The position numbers and the translations under genes were made by a program. This document shows, in pieces, positions 54,541 through 64,000 of a stretch of 64,000 bases of DNA. The stretch is taken from NCBI RefSeq assembly GCF_000005505.3, contig NC_016135.3:18074613-18138612 (forward strand). The letters run 5' to 3'. The notes below the pieces were generated by a model. That model had not been told where the DNA came from. It saw nothing but the letters and a program-made list of their open reading frames with translations, and searched no databases. Source of the DNA: Brachypodium distachyon (taxonomy: Eukaryota > Streptophyta > Magnoliopsida > Poales > Poaceae). Positions within the stretch are counted from its first letter, which is position 1; each line of letters starts with the position of its first letter.

Positions 54541-57500
54541 TGTAACATCCCAAAATTTCAAACTTTTACATGTGCATTGCATCCATGACCATCATGCCAC
54601 AATTGCATATTTGAATTCAAATTTGAATCTCAAAAGGCTTTAAAAGACTTTGTTTCAATTTAAACCCTAGGGTTTACACCCATTTGAACTTTGGATTTTC
54701 AAACCAATAGGGTTTATTTATAAAAAGGGTTTGTTGCATATATAAGCTATCCCATAATTTTTGGATAATTATTTGGAGTTGAAAAAGTATTTTATTTAAA
54801 TAATTATACAGCCCTAAAGGCATTTATAGAGCAAATGTATTTTTATATATTTTATTTTGAAGGGAAATCACTCCCAAAAGTTGAATCATGGTAAAACATG
54901 ATTTTACAAATTTTCTGGACTTTATTTGGACCAATTTGGAGTTCAAAAATAAAAGATATCAAAGAAATAAGAAAAACAGAAAAAGAAAGCGCTAAAAGAA
55001 AAAAAGAAGAGAAAACCGGACCGGCCCGGCCAAATTGGGCCGAACCAACCCAGTTCCGCGCGCACAAGCCGAACCGACCGGCCCGGTTCACGCGCGCGCC
55101 CGCACCGAGCCGCTGACAGGCGGGGCCCGCCTGTCAGGCTCGTCTTCCTCGTAAGGAAGGCGCACGCGATCCCCGCGCCGCCTGCCTTCTTGGCCGCCGC
55201 ACGCTCTCCGCCGCAATCTCCTCTCCCGTCCTTCCTTTTGCAGCCCTGAGCGCGTCCATTTAAACCCCGCGACCCCCTCTCTTCTCCCCCCTTGCTTCCC
55301 CAGTCAATCGCGCGACCACGCCGAAGAAATTCCTCGCTGGAGTTCGCCCGCGCCGCCGCCGCTTTCTCTCTCGCCGACGAGGTTCCGGTGAGCCATCCTC
55401 GTCGCCGTTTGCCCCTTCGTCTTCCTCTCTCTCTCACGCACACCATGACGCACGCCGTCTTCGTTTTTGTCCCTACAACGCCCCGACGACCCGAGCCGAA
55501 GCTCCTTGATCGATCCCGACCGTCCATCCATCTCCAACGGCTCAGATTAGATCTCATTTTACTCACTTAATCGAACCGGTACGCACCTATTAGAACGTGA
55601 CACGTGCCACTGTAAAATAAAAATGAAAATGTAATTTTAATTCCCCGGAATAATTAAAAGGCACTTTTGCAGAAAAGCGCCTGTAACTTCAAATGATCAT
55701 ATCTTTTAATCTATTTGGCCAAATTTATTGATCCACACCTTTTTGGAATCCTTAGGAAATGTAGAATCTTTTGGCACTGCCCATTTTCAAATTTGAATTT
55801 TTGAATCACATTCAAATTGCAGAATAGGGTTTAATGCCATTTAAATCATAACTAATTATTTAGGAGTCCTTTTTGAATGAAACCAGTGCCCAAATTTTTT
55901 TTTTATTATCCTCTGTTCAATGGGACAGAGAAATAAATATTTTGAATTAATTTATTTGACTGATGCAAATAAAACCTTATTTTAGGGATTAAACCCTAGC
56001 TTTTGCTTTTTGTTTAAAAACCCTAATGCAATTGTCTTAATTATTTATGCTTAGGATCAGTAGATCACCCAAATAAAATAAACCAAGCTCATGTCACATG
56101 TATTACATTGCATCATGGCATATATTTTTACTTTTTTTGGTATTATGTGTTTATGTATGCATTGTTTGTATTGTTTAGTTTTCTCGGAGAGCGAACTGTG
56201 TGATTGCGAAGAGTGTTTCAATACCAACTACTATCAAGGCAAGTTCACTTTTATCATTCACCCATTACTTTATTATGCACTAGATTTTATTAGTTGCATT
56301 GTTAATATTATTATTGTATCTATGCTATGCTATGATTTCTCCTAGTAATATAGGATACCTTTGTCATGACCTTATCACCAATTGCCATCGTAGTAGTAAA
56401 ATGCTATGCTATGATAATAAACGAGGGCGATATTATTACAATGTGATACTATTGAATTACAAATATGGTTTTCCTAGTGTATGCAAAACAAGTAATTCAA
56501 TGAACCGTCCTGGGTGGGCTACTTTGAGGAAGTGGAGATGTATGCGACGTCAGGTCCATTTCTATGGGTCCATTTCTATGAGTTGTCTCGCCATTTCTAT
56601 GGGAGCGCCTGCGTTGCAATTCAGGAATGCCACCCGGGGTAACCAGAGACTGGACTAGTTTCCTGTTTAGTAGCTTCCAGTACAACCACATGGTATTATG
56701 GGCTCTGCCAGGATGGACGTAAGAAATATGGACCTGGATCCCAGGTGACATCGGTATGTAGCAGTGTAGGTTGGAACGCGTCCCTCAGGTGGTTTGGGGG
56801 AATATGTTCTGAAAATTCCTGTAATCGATGCCGTTGCTACTCCACCTGGAGGACAGCAAGGGATTAACACGTCGATTTCTTGTGGGTAAAGTGTACCACC
56901 TCTCGAGAGTGTCAAACTAAGTACTTAGCCGTGTCCCCGGTTACGGACAATTATGAGCAACTAGATATTGGGGCTGTAAGGAATGTCTCACCCATTCCAA
57001 TTTCCCAATAAAATGAATGGTTTGAACTGGGTAGGAGCATTGATGTTTCTACTCAATGTGCCTAGGTTGATAGGAGCATGCGTTTTTCTACCCCGTGTCC
57101 AATAGAATTAAAAACTACTTGATTAAAAATGATAGGATTGAACTATGATGCTTTTATGCAAACAGCCAAACTCCACCTAGCCAAATTTTGCATGTACTTG
57201 GTAGGTCCTTTATAACTCTGGTGAACTTGCCAATACATTCAAATGTATTAACCACGTAGTGGCTGCAATTAACATTGCAGGTGGATCCGACGATGAGTGA
57301 GGTTCGTCGTTTTGTCATGGGTCATGTGCTTACATTCCAACATGCTCTCACCTTGGAGTAGTTGAGGCCCTTCTGTTCTACCCTTTTCCGCTGCAGTTTT
57401 GAAACATTGTTTTATGATGATGAAACAGTATTTGTTTATGCTAGCCCAAGAGGTCATGCGAGGTTGTAAGTACTATTTAAATTCTGGATGATGCGATGTA

Positions 57501-57624
57501 ATAAAGTACTTTGACCTTTGTTTCTGTATATTTCATCATGAAACTGTGTGTGGTAGTGAGTCGATCCAGGGACTAGCACAGTAAACACAGAGATCGAACC
57601 CTAGTAAGGGGGAGGATCGCTTCA
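54541..57624 (+). mobile_element. Nested 3.08 kb solo LTR
   Basis: It begins TGTAACATCCCAAAATTTC and ends GGGGGAGGATCGCTTCA, with an exact TGCGC duplication at 54536-54540 and 57625-57629. Removing it and one TGCGC reunites the RT text NPEKCA / FEVRGGK. No primer site, gag-pol or internal LTR copy is seen, so recombination to a solo LTR is the simplest reading; a small non-autonomous element is the alternative. ATGTAATAAAGTAC near 57490 resembles a polyadenylation region. The GC-rich block 55000-55540 with donor CCGGTGAGCC (55387) and acceptor ATTGCAG|GTGG (near 57280) hints at an LTR intron. The short frame ESELCDCEECFNTNYYQGK near 56185 is unrecognised. Confidence 0.85.
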
Positions 57625-57629
57625 TGCGC

Positions 57630-58266
57630 ACTTCTCCGGATTGAGCTTTACGCCGTACTTGCGGAGATTGTCGAAGGTTTCCTACAGGTCCTTGGGATGA
57701 GTTCCTGCAATTTGACTTTTGATGACAGCGTCATCCACGTATACTTCGGCGTTTCTCCCCAACTGTTCTTTGAGGATGAGGCTGACGAGGCGTTGGAAGG
57801 TCGCGCCAGCGTTCCTCAATCCAAAGAGCATTCTGCGATAGCAGAAAGTGCCGACGGGAGTGATGAAGCTGGTCTTTTTCTCGTCTTCCTCGGCCATGTG
57901 GACTTGGTGATATCCCGAATAGGCGTCCAAGAAGCTCAACCTCTCGCATCCCGCCGTGGAGTCGACCAATTGGTCGATCCGAGGGAGCGGGTAGTCGTCC
58001 TTGGGGCATGCCTTGTTCAGGTCGGTGAAGTCGACAAACATTCGCCACTTGCCGTTGGCCTTTTTCACCAAGACAGGATTGGCTAGCCACTCGGGACGCC
58101 AAACTTCTTGGATAAGCCCAGCGTCGGAGAGTTTAGCGATTTCTTGTTTGATGACTTCGCTTCGCTCGGCGGAGAGTTTCCGAAGCTTCTGCTTCACGGG
58201 AGCTTTGTCGGGTCTCACGGCGAGGCGATGTTCCATGACGTCACGCGGGTTTCCGAAGGTGACCAA
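57630..58266 (-). pseudogene. Gypsy reverse transcriptase, N-terminal two-thirds
   Basis: Minus strand: AVRPDKAPVKQKLRKLSAER, VKKANGKWRMFVDFTDLNKA, PLPRIDQLVDSTAGCERLSF and LDAYSGYHQVHMAEEDEKKT. The active-site box AEVYVDDAVIKS follows in place of the usual YVDDIV; both catalytic Asp are kept. A stop at 57682 follows HPKDL, but the same frame goes on with ETFDNLRKYGVKLNPEKC to the insertion at 57629. The RT is thus split by the solo LTR and carries one early stop. Confidence 0.92.
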
Positions 58267-58317
58267 GCGAAGAGGTCGGAATTCTTCCGGAGCAGGCCGA
58301 CGAGTTCTTCCTCGAGT

Positions 58318-59300
58318 TTACTCGGCAAGTCGGCCCCAATCTTGGGAGATGCGTACTTCCTTGAGCTCTCCCTCGAGGAGAGGCTTGGGGACGTAGTCCT
58401 GAGGATTGGTTTCGGATGCTCCCATGCTCGAAAGCAAGTTAATACTCTTGGATGATTCTCCCTTTTTGGCGCACTTGGTCTCGTGGCGGTAAAGTGTCTT
58501 CCTGTCGGAAGATTGCTCGCCGCAGACCGTTATCATGCCCTTCGGGCCTGGGATCTTCATGCACAAGAAATTGTGGTGGATGGCGGCACAAAGACGGTTT
58601 AGCGTCGTCCTCCCGAGGATGGCGTTGAAGGAGGCCTCCATATCCACCACATCGAAGCGTACGAGCTCGGTTCGGTGATTTGTGGCGTCTCCGAAGGTCG
58701 TGAGGAGCTCAATTTGTCCGAGCGGCTGAATGGACTTTCCTGGTACGAAACCTGTGAGGGGATAAAGGGATGGCTGAAGGGAGCCGTTCTTGTATCCCCC
58801 CTGTGGCTCCATCAGCTTCTTTAATGTGCTCAGATATAGGATGTCGACGGAGCTTCCGCCGTCCACAAGAATCTTCTTGAGCTCACAATTGGCGACGATC
58901 GCCGTCACAAAGAGGGCGTCGTCATGTGGGAAGCGTATCCCCTTAGCGTCTTCTTCAGTGAAGGCAATTGGCACGCTCGCCCACTTAGGTGGTGGTGTCA
59001 GGGTGAAGGTTCCCACGACATTGACTTCGCGAGCGTACTCCTTGCATTGTCGCTTTGATCCTCGTCCCGTTGCGGAGCCCCCGAGTATCACTCCTACGTG
59101 ATGTGCTGGTTCCTGCAATGGGAGGTTGTCTTCCTTGGGTGCTGGGTCAGCGACAAGGACGTTGGCGGGGCGCGGAGCCTCGGCTGTCTTCTCATCCTTG
59201 CGCCGGGCTTGCATTCGCGCCTGGAACTCTTCGCGGGCTGCGATGAGCGTGTTGCACTCTTCGGTACTATGGCTTGCCGAGTTATGGATGAGGCACCTTC
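58318..59300 (-). pseudogene. Gypsy zinc knuckle and retropepsin region
   Basis: The block opens with CLIHNSASHSTEECNTL (near 59290), a C-H-H-C knuckle, and EFQARMQARRKDEKTAEA. Then come FTEEDAKGIRFPHDDALFVT, IVANCELKKILVDGGSSVDI with the protease active site Asp-Gly-Gly, a variant of Asp-Thr/Ser-Gly, and VRFDVVDMEASFNAILGRTT as the second flap/hydrophobic-hydrophobic-Gly motif. The frame ends ISQDWGRLAE before a stop at 58318. RT begins about 50 bp later in another frame. Confidence 0.85.
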
Positions 59301-59415
59301 CAGCTACTCTCTCGGTCGAACGAGGTGGCTTCTTGGCTTGCCAAGTTTTTTGAGGTGGTGCTTGCCCTTCGACGGCGAAGATTTTCCGGGCTTGGTCACC
59401 GGCGCCCTTTTTCCC

Positions 59416-60899
59416 CTACCTCCTCTTCTTCTTGGAAGACGAAGCGGGTGCAGGAGGTTTGTCGGACGAGGGAGTTCCTTCAGGAGCGGCACGTGGCGCG
59501 TCCTTCTTGGCGATATCCCCGTCTTCGCCCCGGGCGTATTCTTGCAAGATTCGATAAAGCTCTTCGGTCGTCTTTTGTGGGTTACGACTTAGGGCCCGAT
59601 TCACTTCTCCTTGGAGAAGACCTTGCATGCATGCGTCGATCACGGTGGTCGACGGCGGGTTGGCGATTTGGCTTCGCACCTTCGGAAAGCGATGGAAGAA
59701 GCTTCGGAGGGATTCCCCCGGCTTTTGTTTCACGGCGTATAGCTCGTGAGCCTGCACGGGCTCCTTAAAGTTTCCCTGAAAGTTGGCGATGAAGACCTCT
59801 TGGAGGCGTTCCCATGAGTGCACGGAGTTCCTCCGCATGTTATAAAACCAAGTTTGCGCCATTCCGGTGAGCGCGAGCGGAAAGAGGTTGCACATCTCGA
59901 CGGGACCTCCCCCGGCGGCCCGTATGGCGGTGGAGTAGACATCCAAGAATTGAAGAGGATTTGACTCCCCGTCGTACAGCCGTATCGTGGGCAGCTTGAA
60001 CCTTGGCGGAAAAGGCGCGTCTTGGATCTCCCGAGCGAGTGGGTTGCAAGTCGGCCGATTCTTTTGGTTCCTTCGATGGCGAGGTCCTTGGATGGCAAGT
60101 CGGCTTTCGTCGCTAGAGGGGTCGCTTGGAGAATGATCTCGATGTTTTCTTGGAGGGTCGGAGCGTCGACGGGAATTCCTTTCGCCGTCAGCACGGGCTC
60201 CGGATTCTGCCACTTGCTCATTTTCATGCATGCTAGGGTCTTGTTCTCCGCGAGGCGCAGCTTGAGGTGGTACCTGGAGGCCACCTTGTTCGATCCTGGC
60301 GGGGGGAGCAAGGGGCGCTTGCGGGGCCATCGTAAAGCGAGGTTGATGTTGAGGGTGTGCGATTTGGAGAGCTCCTTGCGGCGGAAGCCCCAATAAGGAT
60401 GATACCAAGGAGCTCCTTGGGCGATCGCGGCGAGCGCTAGTGGAGGTAATCCCGGGTTGGAGGAGTCGTAGGCAGGGACTCCTTAGTTTTCTGGCGCGGA
60501 TCCTCCCGACGCCACATTGTTTCCTCTTGTAGGTTCCGAGGACAGGGTTACCACCGGTCGTTGGGAAGGTGGCGCGAAGCCCATCGAGCGAGGCATGCTG
60601 AGTTCCGTATCCCTTGCGGGGGCGGCAACCGTAGGCAGCTCGCCGATCCTTGCCACTACGTTGGTGGGGGTCGAGGGACCGCCTACGATGGTTTCGAGCA
60701 CCTCGGTTCCTTCCGGAACGGCCGGTAGCGGAGGGGCGACCGCGACTTCCATCGTGGCGACCATGCTTGCGGCGGCGTCCGGATTGGTGATGTTTCCTTC
60801 TTCCTCGGGAGCTCCCGAGGCACTTGCTTTCTTCGTTTGCAACCGTGTAGACTTCACGGCAAGTTGGGGACCCGATGAAGTAGGCTTCGTCGGGGCCAT
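59416..60899 (-). pseudogene. Gypsy gag (capsid) with shifts
   Basis: ATG at 60899 (MAPTKPTSSGPQLAVKSTRL) opens the first polyprotein 43 bp after the LTR. A Pro/Val-rich matrix-like part ends at TAA 60483; a different frame from 60408 goes on MVSSLLGLPPQGALQIAHP, an Arg/Asp-rich stretch, then the retrotransposon capsid: LPTIRLYDGESNPLQFLDVY, LFPLALTGMAQTWFYNMR, SWERLQEVFIANFQGNFKEP, YAVKQKPGESLRSFFHRFPK, MQGLLQGEVNRALSRNPQKT. It ends with Lys/Arg and TAG at 59416. Function in the family is particle assembly and RNA packaging. Confidence 0.9.
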
Positions 60900-60919
60900 T
60901 AGATCTTCAATTGCGGCGA

Positions 60920-60942
60920 GGGTTCTCCACGGTCGGCACCAC
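60920..60942 (-). other. Probable primer-binding site
   Basis: Immediately after the 5' LTR (minus strand) the sequence is G TGGTGCCGACCGTGGAGAA. The leading TGG fits a tRNA 3'-CCA. I do not assign the tRNA. Confidence 0.55.
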
Positions 60943-61793
60943 TGTTGTTGTTCTTGACAACAGTTCGAGTAAGGGGTGCCAATGCTCGATAGCACAAGTA
61001 CGGGGATAAAGTTGGGGCGTGTACGCCGGCCTTATAGCGAAGGTCCCCGTACACTTGGACAAACTGACACGTTGATATTTTTTTAATAGGTTCGGTCGAC
61101 CCTGTGGGTACGACTTAATCCTATGTTAGAAAAGGCTTCGAGGGGGTTGTTAGCCTAGGGCTTGGGCCGAGCGGATCTTCCCAAGACACCTTTCGGCGAG
61201 AGGTTCGTCGGGGCCACCTCGTACTTGGACCGAACGCGTCTTTCCAAGTATCGAGGTTAAGCTACCCTCGGAACTCTAACCCAACCCCTTCTCCCTCGAG
61301 TCCGGGCCGAACGCGTCTTCTCGGATCTCGAAACTAGAGCTCTTTGCAAGAGGCTCTAGCCCTCTCCCCTTGAGTTTATTCATGTTGAGAGTGAATGATA
61401 CATGCCCCCATGGGGGGGTATTTATAGCCTAGGGGTCCATGACAAAAGACCATGGCTACCCTTGAGGGAGAAAGAAAAGTGGGGGCAAAGTGGTAAAAGT
61501 AACTCCTTTGGTCCATAACTTTTGTGTGCACCATGGGGGAAAAGAGGGGCTTGGTCCATGGTCCACCATGGACTAAGGGCCCCCTCCTCACACCTTTCTT
61601 GCCCCCCACTCTAACTCATTTGACCCTTTGACCATGGCATGAGAGGCTTGACTCGTTGATTAGTCTTCCTTTGCCACGTGGGATTGACCGTGCCACGTAG
61701 GCGTTTCGACTTGTGTTTGCGAAATGTTGACTTAGTCATTGCCACGTAGGATTTACGGCCCGGCCCATATAAGGATTTTATTTTACTACAACA
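60943..61793 (-). mobile_element. 5' LTR of the gypsy element (851 bp)
   Basis: Same ends as the left copy (TGTTGTTG...CTACAACA). Next to the primer site and gag on the minus strand, so it is the promoter-bearing 5' LTR. A minus-strand CTATAAATACCCCC lies near 61416-61430. Confidence 0.97.
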
Positions 61794-61798
61794 GTCCA
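61794..61798. repeat. Target-site duplication GTCCA, right copy
   Basis: Matches 45443-45447 exactly. Confidence 0.97.
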
Positions 61799-62160
61799 TA
61801 TGATGGCCCGAGGAATTGCACATGAAGCACAACCTACGCTTGTCACAGATATTGATGTAGTTCCCCGGGAGACCGCGGTTGAATCAAATCAGATCTCTGT
61901 ACCGAGAGGATGCTCCTCATCCACCCGCTGCTGGGCCGCAGTAGGAGCCGCCACTGCGGGAGGAGCCTGAGCTTGTGCGTGGGGAGGTGGATTTTGAGCG
62001 CACAGAGGGGCCTGAGCCTGGCCCTGCTGTTGCTGGGAGCGATGCTCCCCAGCTTGCTGAGGAGGACGCCCACCACGATTCGTGCCACCATACCCGCACC
62101 AGCCGTCGACGCCTTCTTCACCGCCTCCATGTTGTTATCTATGGCCCAAGACACACAAAC
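61799..62160 (-). pseudogene. DUF4283 gag-like gene, segment 1 with zinc knuckle
   Basis: The minus strand contains a Gln/Pro/Ala-rich part (QQQQGQAQAPLCAQ; HAQAQAPPAVAAPTAAQQ), then ISVTSV/NICDKRRLCFMC and NSSGHHMD, a C-x2-C-x4-H knuckle that runs into the insertion site. The order Gln-rich, knuckle, DUF4283 is that of the plant gag-like family. A stop (TGA near 61888) and shifts mark it as a relic. An upstream start may be MSWAIDNNMEAVKKAS at 62154. Confidence 0.6.
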
Positions 62161-63371
62161 ACAATGAACTCAAGAGGCTTTGGCACCCACACACCTCGTG
62201 TTTTTTTTTCTCTTGTTCACTTGTAAACTCAGCTGATTACAAGTCTTAAGTAGAGAGGAAAACACACGCACACACTACTGCCCTGATCCGCTAATTGCTC
62301 TCCACTAGCCGGTAGTTAGAAAGCCACGAATAATCACGTTGGATACAGCCACACGATTCAGCCAGAGTCCTCCTCAACTTGCTGATTACTCGGTCACTCT
62401 AACGGCCATGCAACTCGGTCAGCAACAGCACACCTATCTGCATGCTACTTATCCTATCGATGCCCACACATGCATCCATTCTTCACTGGACTAGCTAATT
62501 CAACTAACTAAAGTACTAAACTCACTTAGTTTGCATGCACACATCTGAACACATCTCTGCGTGTGCGCTGCCACGGCTTGCTACCTGAACGACACAAATA
62601 AATGAACATGATGAAAAAACTCTAAACAACAAACTCCAACACATGTAAGTGTCACGGCTTCGGTTAAGGCTCCAAAAATCTCTGGAGAAGCTGAAGATCT
62701 TGGGGATTGGAAGCGGATGATGAGTGGAACGAGCTGGATAACAATCGCTGGCCAGAAATCTCTTCGTCGCCACCAAATCCCTCCGGATCCAGACGAGAGA
62801 TGGGTGGTGGGCGGGCCTAGAAACCCTAGCCCGCGGAGGAGAGGTATTGCCCACAGCTGGCCGAAGTGCTCCTCTAAAACCTCGTCCTCCCCACGCCATG
62901 GCGGGACCCGCTGCTCAGCCTCGGTGGACACTCCTGGATACCATGTGGTTGGTGCGTCATGTGTGCGACCGGGAGATGTGACTCCTGCAGTGGGCGCCCC
63001 CAGGGGTAAGCGACTCCGCCCGTTGGGGTGTAGCAAGGACACGCTCCTCGAGAGGGGAGGCGAACGTCAGCCGACGCGCCGTCCAGCTCGCCGGCGGTGA
63101 TCTCTCGTCGGAGAAGCAAGGACGGCATGGAGAACGGCCGGGAGCGAGAACTCCCATTTTATGCTTCGGTCCCATGGTCGGGAGGGTTGACTATAATGGA
63201 TGCAACTTTATCTGCAGGTAGGAATAGCAAACTAACAACAACGAGGGGCTAAACCGAAGATGCACAATATTTACTCCGTCACGGACGAGTGGACGACAGA
63301 CCCTCGCCAGATCACGCACGCACGAGATACATCGTTAGAAACCGGAATCAGTCCCCGGTTGTTTGGTCGCG
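62161..63371. other. Upstream region with unassigned minus frame
   Basis: 62165-62640 is mixed sequence with no gene. From 62640 to 63130 both strands are open: a minus frame from ATG 63128 (MPSLLLRREITAGELDGASA) with a TATA-like CATAAAATGG about 35 bp upstream, and a plus frame (MMSGTSWITIAGQKS). Neither has a domain I know; it might be the 5' part of the DUF4283 gene. 63190-63371 is the 3' untranslated side of the reductase gene. Confidence 0.3.
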
Positions 63372-63773
63372 TCACAGCTTGGAGTAGAGCTGCGGGGTGC
63401 ACCACTTGAAGAAGGTGCCGGTGGGGAGCTCGCCCGGCGGGAGCAGCGCGAGCCTGGCCCCGACGTCGGCCACCTCCTCGGCGGTGCGCTTGCCCCAACC
63501 CTTGGTCATGTCGGTGCGCGTGAACCCGGGGCAGAAGCAGTTGGCGCTCACGCGCTCCCCGCGCTCCCGGAGGCGCCGAGCCAGGACCCGCGTGTAGGCG
63601 TTGAGGGCCAGCTTGGACACCGAGTAGTCCGTCCACACCTTGGGCCACCCGTGCTCCGCCCACGTCCCGTCCTTGACCTGCGCCAGGAACTGCGACACCA
63701 TGCCCTCGATCTTGGCCTCCGTCAGCGTCTCCTCGTCCTGGAGCAGCCTCATCAGCGACGGGTTGCTCACCTT
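63372..63773 (-). CDS. Short-chain dehydrogenase/reductase, last exon
   Basis: This is the NAD(P)H-dependent SDR fold, most like plant carbonyl reductase/(+)-neomenthol dehydrogenase-type enzymes acting on carbonyl or terpenoid substrates in the cytosol. The exon of 134 codons starts after acceptor TGTATGCAG at 63774 with KVSNPSLMRLLQDEETLT. It carries the catalytic Tyr-x3-Lys in TDYSVSKLALNAYTRVLARR, then VSANCFCPGFTRTDMTKGWG after the active site, and ends LPTGTFFKWCTPQLYSKL. The Gly-rich cofactor motif and catalytic Ser must be in upstream exons right of the window. The exon is open and shows no damage, so the gene may be functional. Confidence 0.88.
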   Translation of the reverse strand, partial: KVSNPSLMRLLQDEETLTEAKIEGMVSQFLAQVKDGTWAEHGWPKVWTDYSVSKLALNAYTRVLARRLRERGERVSANCFCPGFTRTDMTKGWGKRTAEEVADVGARLALLPPGELPTGTFFKWCTPQLYSKL

Positions 63774-64000
63774 CTGCATACAATCCCACATATACACGTC
63801 GCAATATAAGTTTCGCTTCTTCGCAATGCATGTGTAGAGTTTTCTGTACCCATGATTTCAGCAAGGAATTTAATCAAATGAGTACAGCTGTTCAGGCAGA
63901 GATAATTCTGGACTGGGCCAAGATTTTCCTTGGACGGCGGCAAGGCATGAGATAACTACGAGCATGCAGTGGGCGCACTAGATCATGTGCCCAGCAGTTT
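63774..64000 (-). other. Intron of the reductase gene (partial)
   Basis: AT-rich sequence right of the acceptor, without SDR-like coding. The upstream exons are expected beyond the window edge. Confidence 0.6.

Larger units (their letters stand above)
45448..61793 (-). mobile_element. Complete nested Ty3/gypsy retrotransposon (probable Tat lineage), 16.3 kb
   Basis: Two near-identical LTRs and a perfect GTCCA duplication define the ends. On the minus strand the order is LTR, primer site, gag, protease, RT, RNase H, a second RNase H-like domain, HHCC finger and integrase; then a plus-strand multi-exon gene; then the purine tract and 3' LTR. A second RNase H plus an antisense ORF between pol and the 3' LTR are features of the Tat lineage (for example Grande and RIRE2). 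The body without the 3084-bp nested solo LTR is about 13.3 kb. Several stops and shifts in gag and pol show it can no longer make its own proteins. Confidence 0.93.

Noticed and set aside
59055..60957. Plus-strand frames opposite gag and protease
   Set aside because: Shadows of gag and protease codon bias.
63271..63864. Extended minus frame over the reductase exon as the gene itself
   Set aside because: It is in a different frame from the one carrying YSVSK and the SDR C-terminus.
1..64000. tRNA, rRNA or other structured RNA genes
   Set aside because: No cloverleaf with A and B boxes and no rRNA-like text was seen; tRNA-like matches are primer-binding sites only.

Overview
The window is nuclear DNA of a grass, most likely a large-genome cool-season (pooid) species. 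The evidence is Stowaway MITEs with CTCCCTCCG-type ends and TA duplications, PIF/Harbinger elements flanked by TTA/TAA, Ty1/copia and Ty3/gypsy LTR retrotransposons, LINE 3' ends, and GT-AG introns. No prokaryotic, organellar or RNA-gene signal was seen. Most of the 64 kb is transposon-derived and only a few stretches look like host genes.

Left part (1-27 kb): a rearranged Copia element (1-1261); MITEs and GC-rich islands (1.47-4.6 kb) with two copies of one unrecognised exon (2507-2882 and 4735-5118); a two-exon minus-strand gene of a grass-expanded kelch-like family (5489-6838) with a TATA box at 6937; a 1.7 kb array of 21-bp degenerate repeats that grades into 106-bp units (7440-9117); and an RNase H relic carrying a hairpin. 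A truncated Ty3/gypsy element follows (LTR 12084-12809, an antisense ORF relic, an inverted integrase piece to 15.1 kb). Then come small repeats, a MULE/FAR1-like C-terminus (18.6-18.9 kb), an intron-retaining NOP58 pseudogene (20.65-21.29 kb), two LINE relics, and an unrecognised minus-strand gene (23.4-24.8 kb) split by an LTR.

Middle (27.2-32.6 kb): a train of three PIF/Harbinger elements that share TTA target sites, namely two paralogous MITEs and a 4.8 kb element with a DDE transposase and a truncated Myb/SANT-like partner. Both genes are broken, by a frameshift and a stop codon respectively. From 32.6 to 42 kb there are Stowaway MITEs, GC-rich islands, and an AT-rich stretch without recognisable genes.

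Right part (42-64 kb): a Ty3/gypsy integrase relic with its LTR, then a deep nest. A minus-strand zinc-knuckle/DUF4283 gag-like gene (62.2 kb back to 43.5 kb) was split first by a 1.36 kb Harbinger-like element (TAA duplication) and separately by a 16.3 kb Ty3/gypsy element of probable Tat lineage (LTRs 45448-46299 and 60943-61793, duplication GTCCA). Its reverse transcriptase was later split by a 3.08 kb solo LTR (duplication TGCGC). The gypsy element carries gag, protease, RT, two RNase H domains and integrase on the minus strand, and a five-exon antisense gene with its own TATA box between pol and the 3' LTR. The window closes with the last exon of a short-chain dehydrogenase/reductase gene on the minus strand (63372-63773), which is truncated by the edge.
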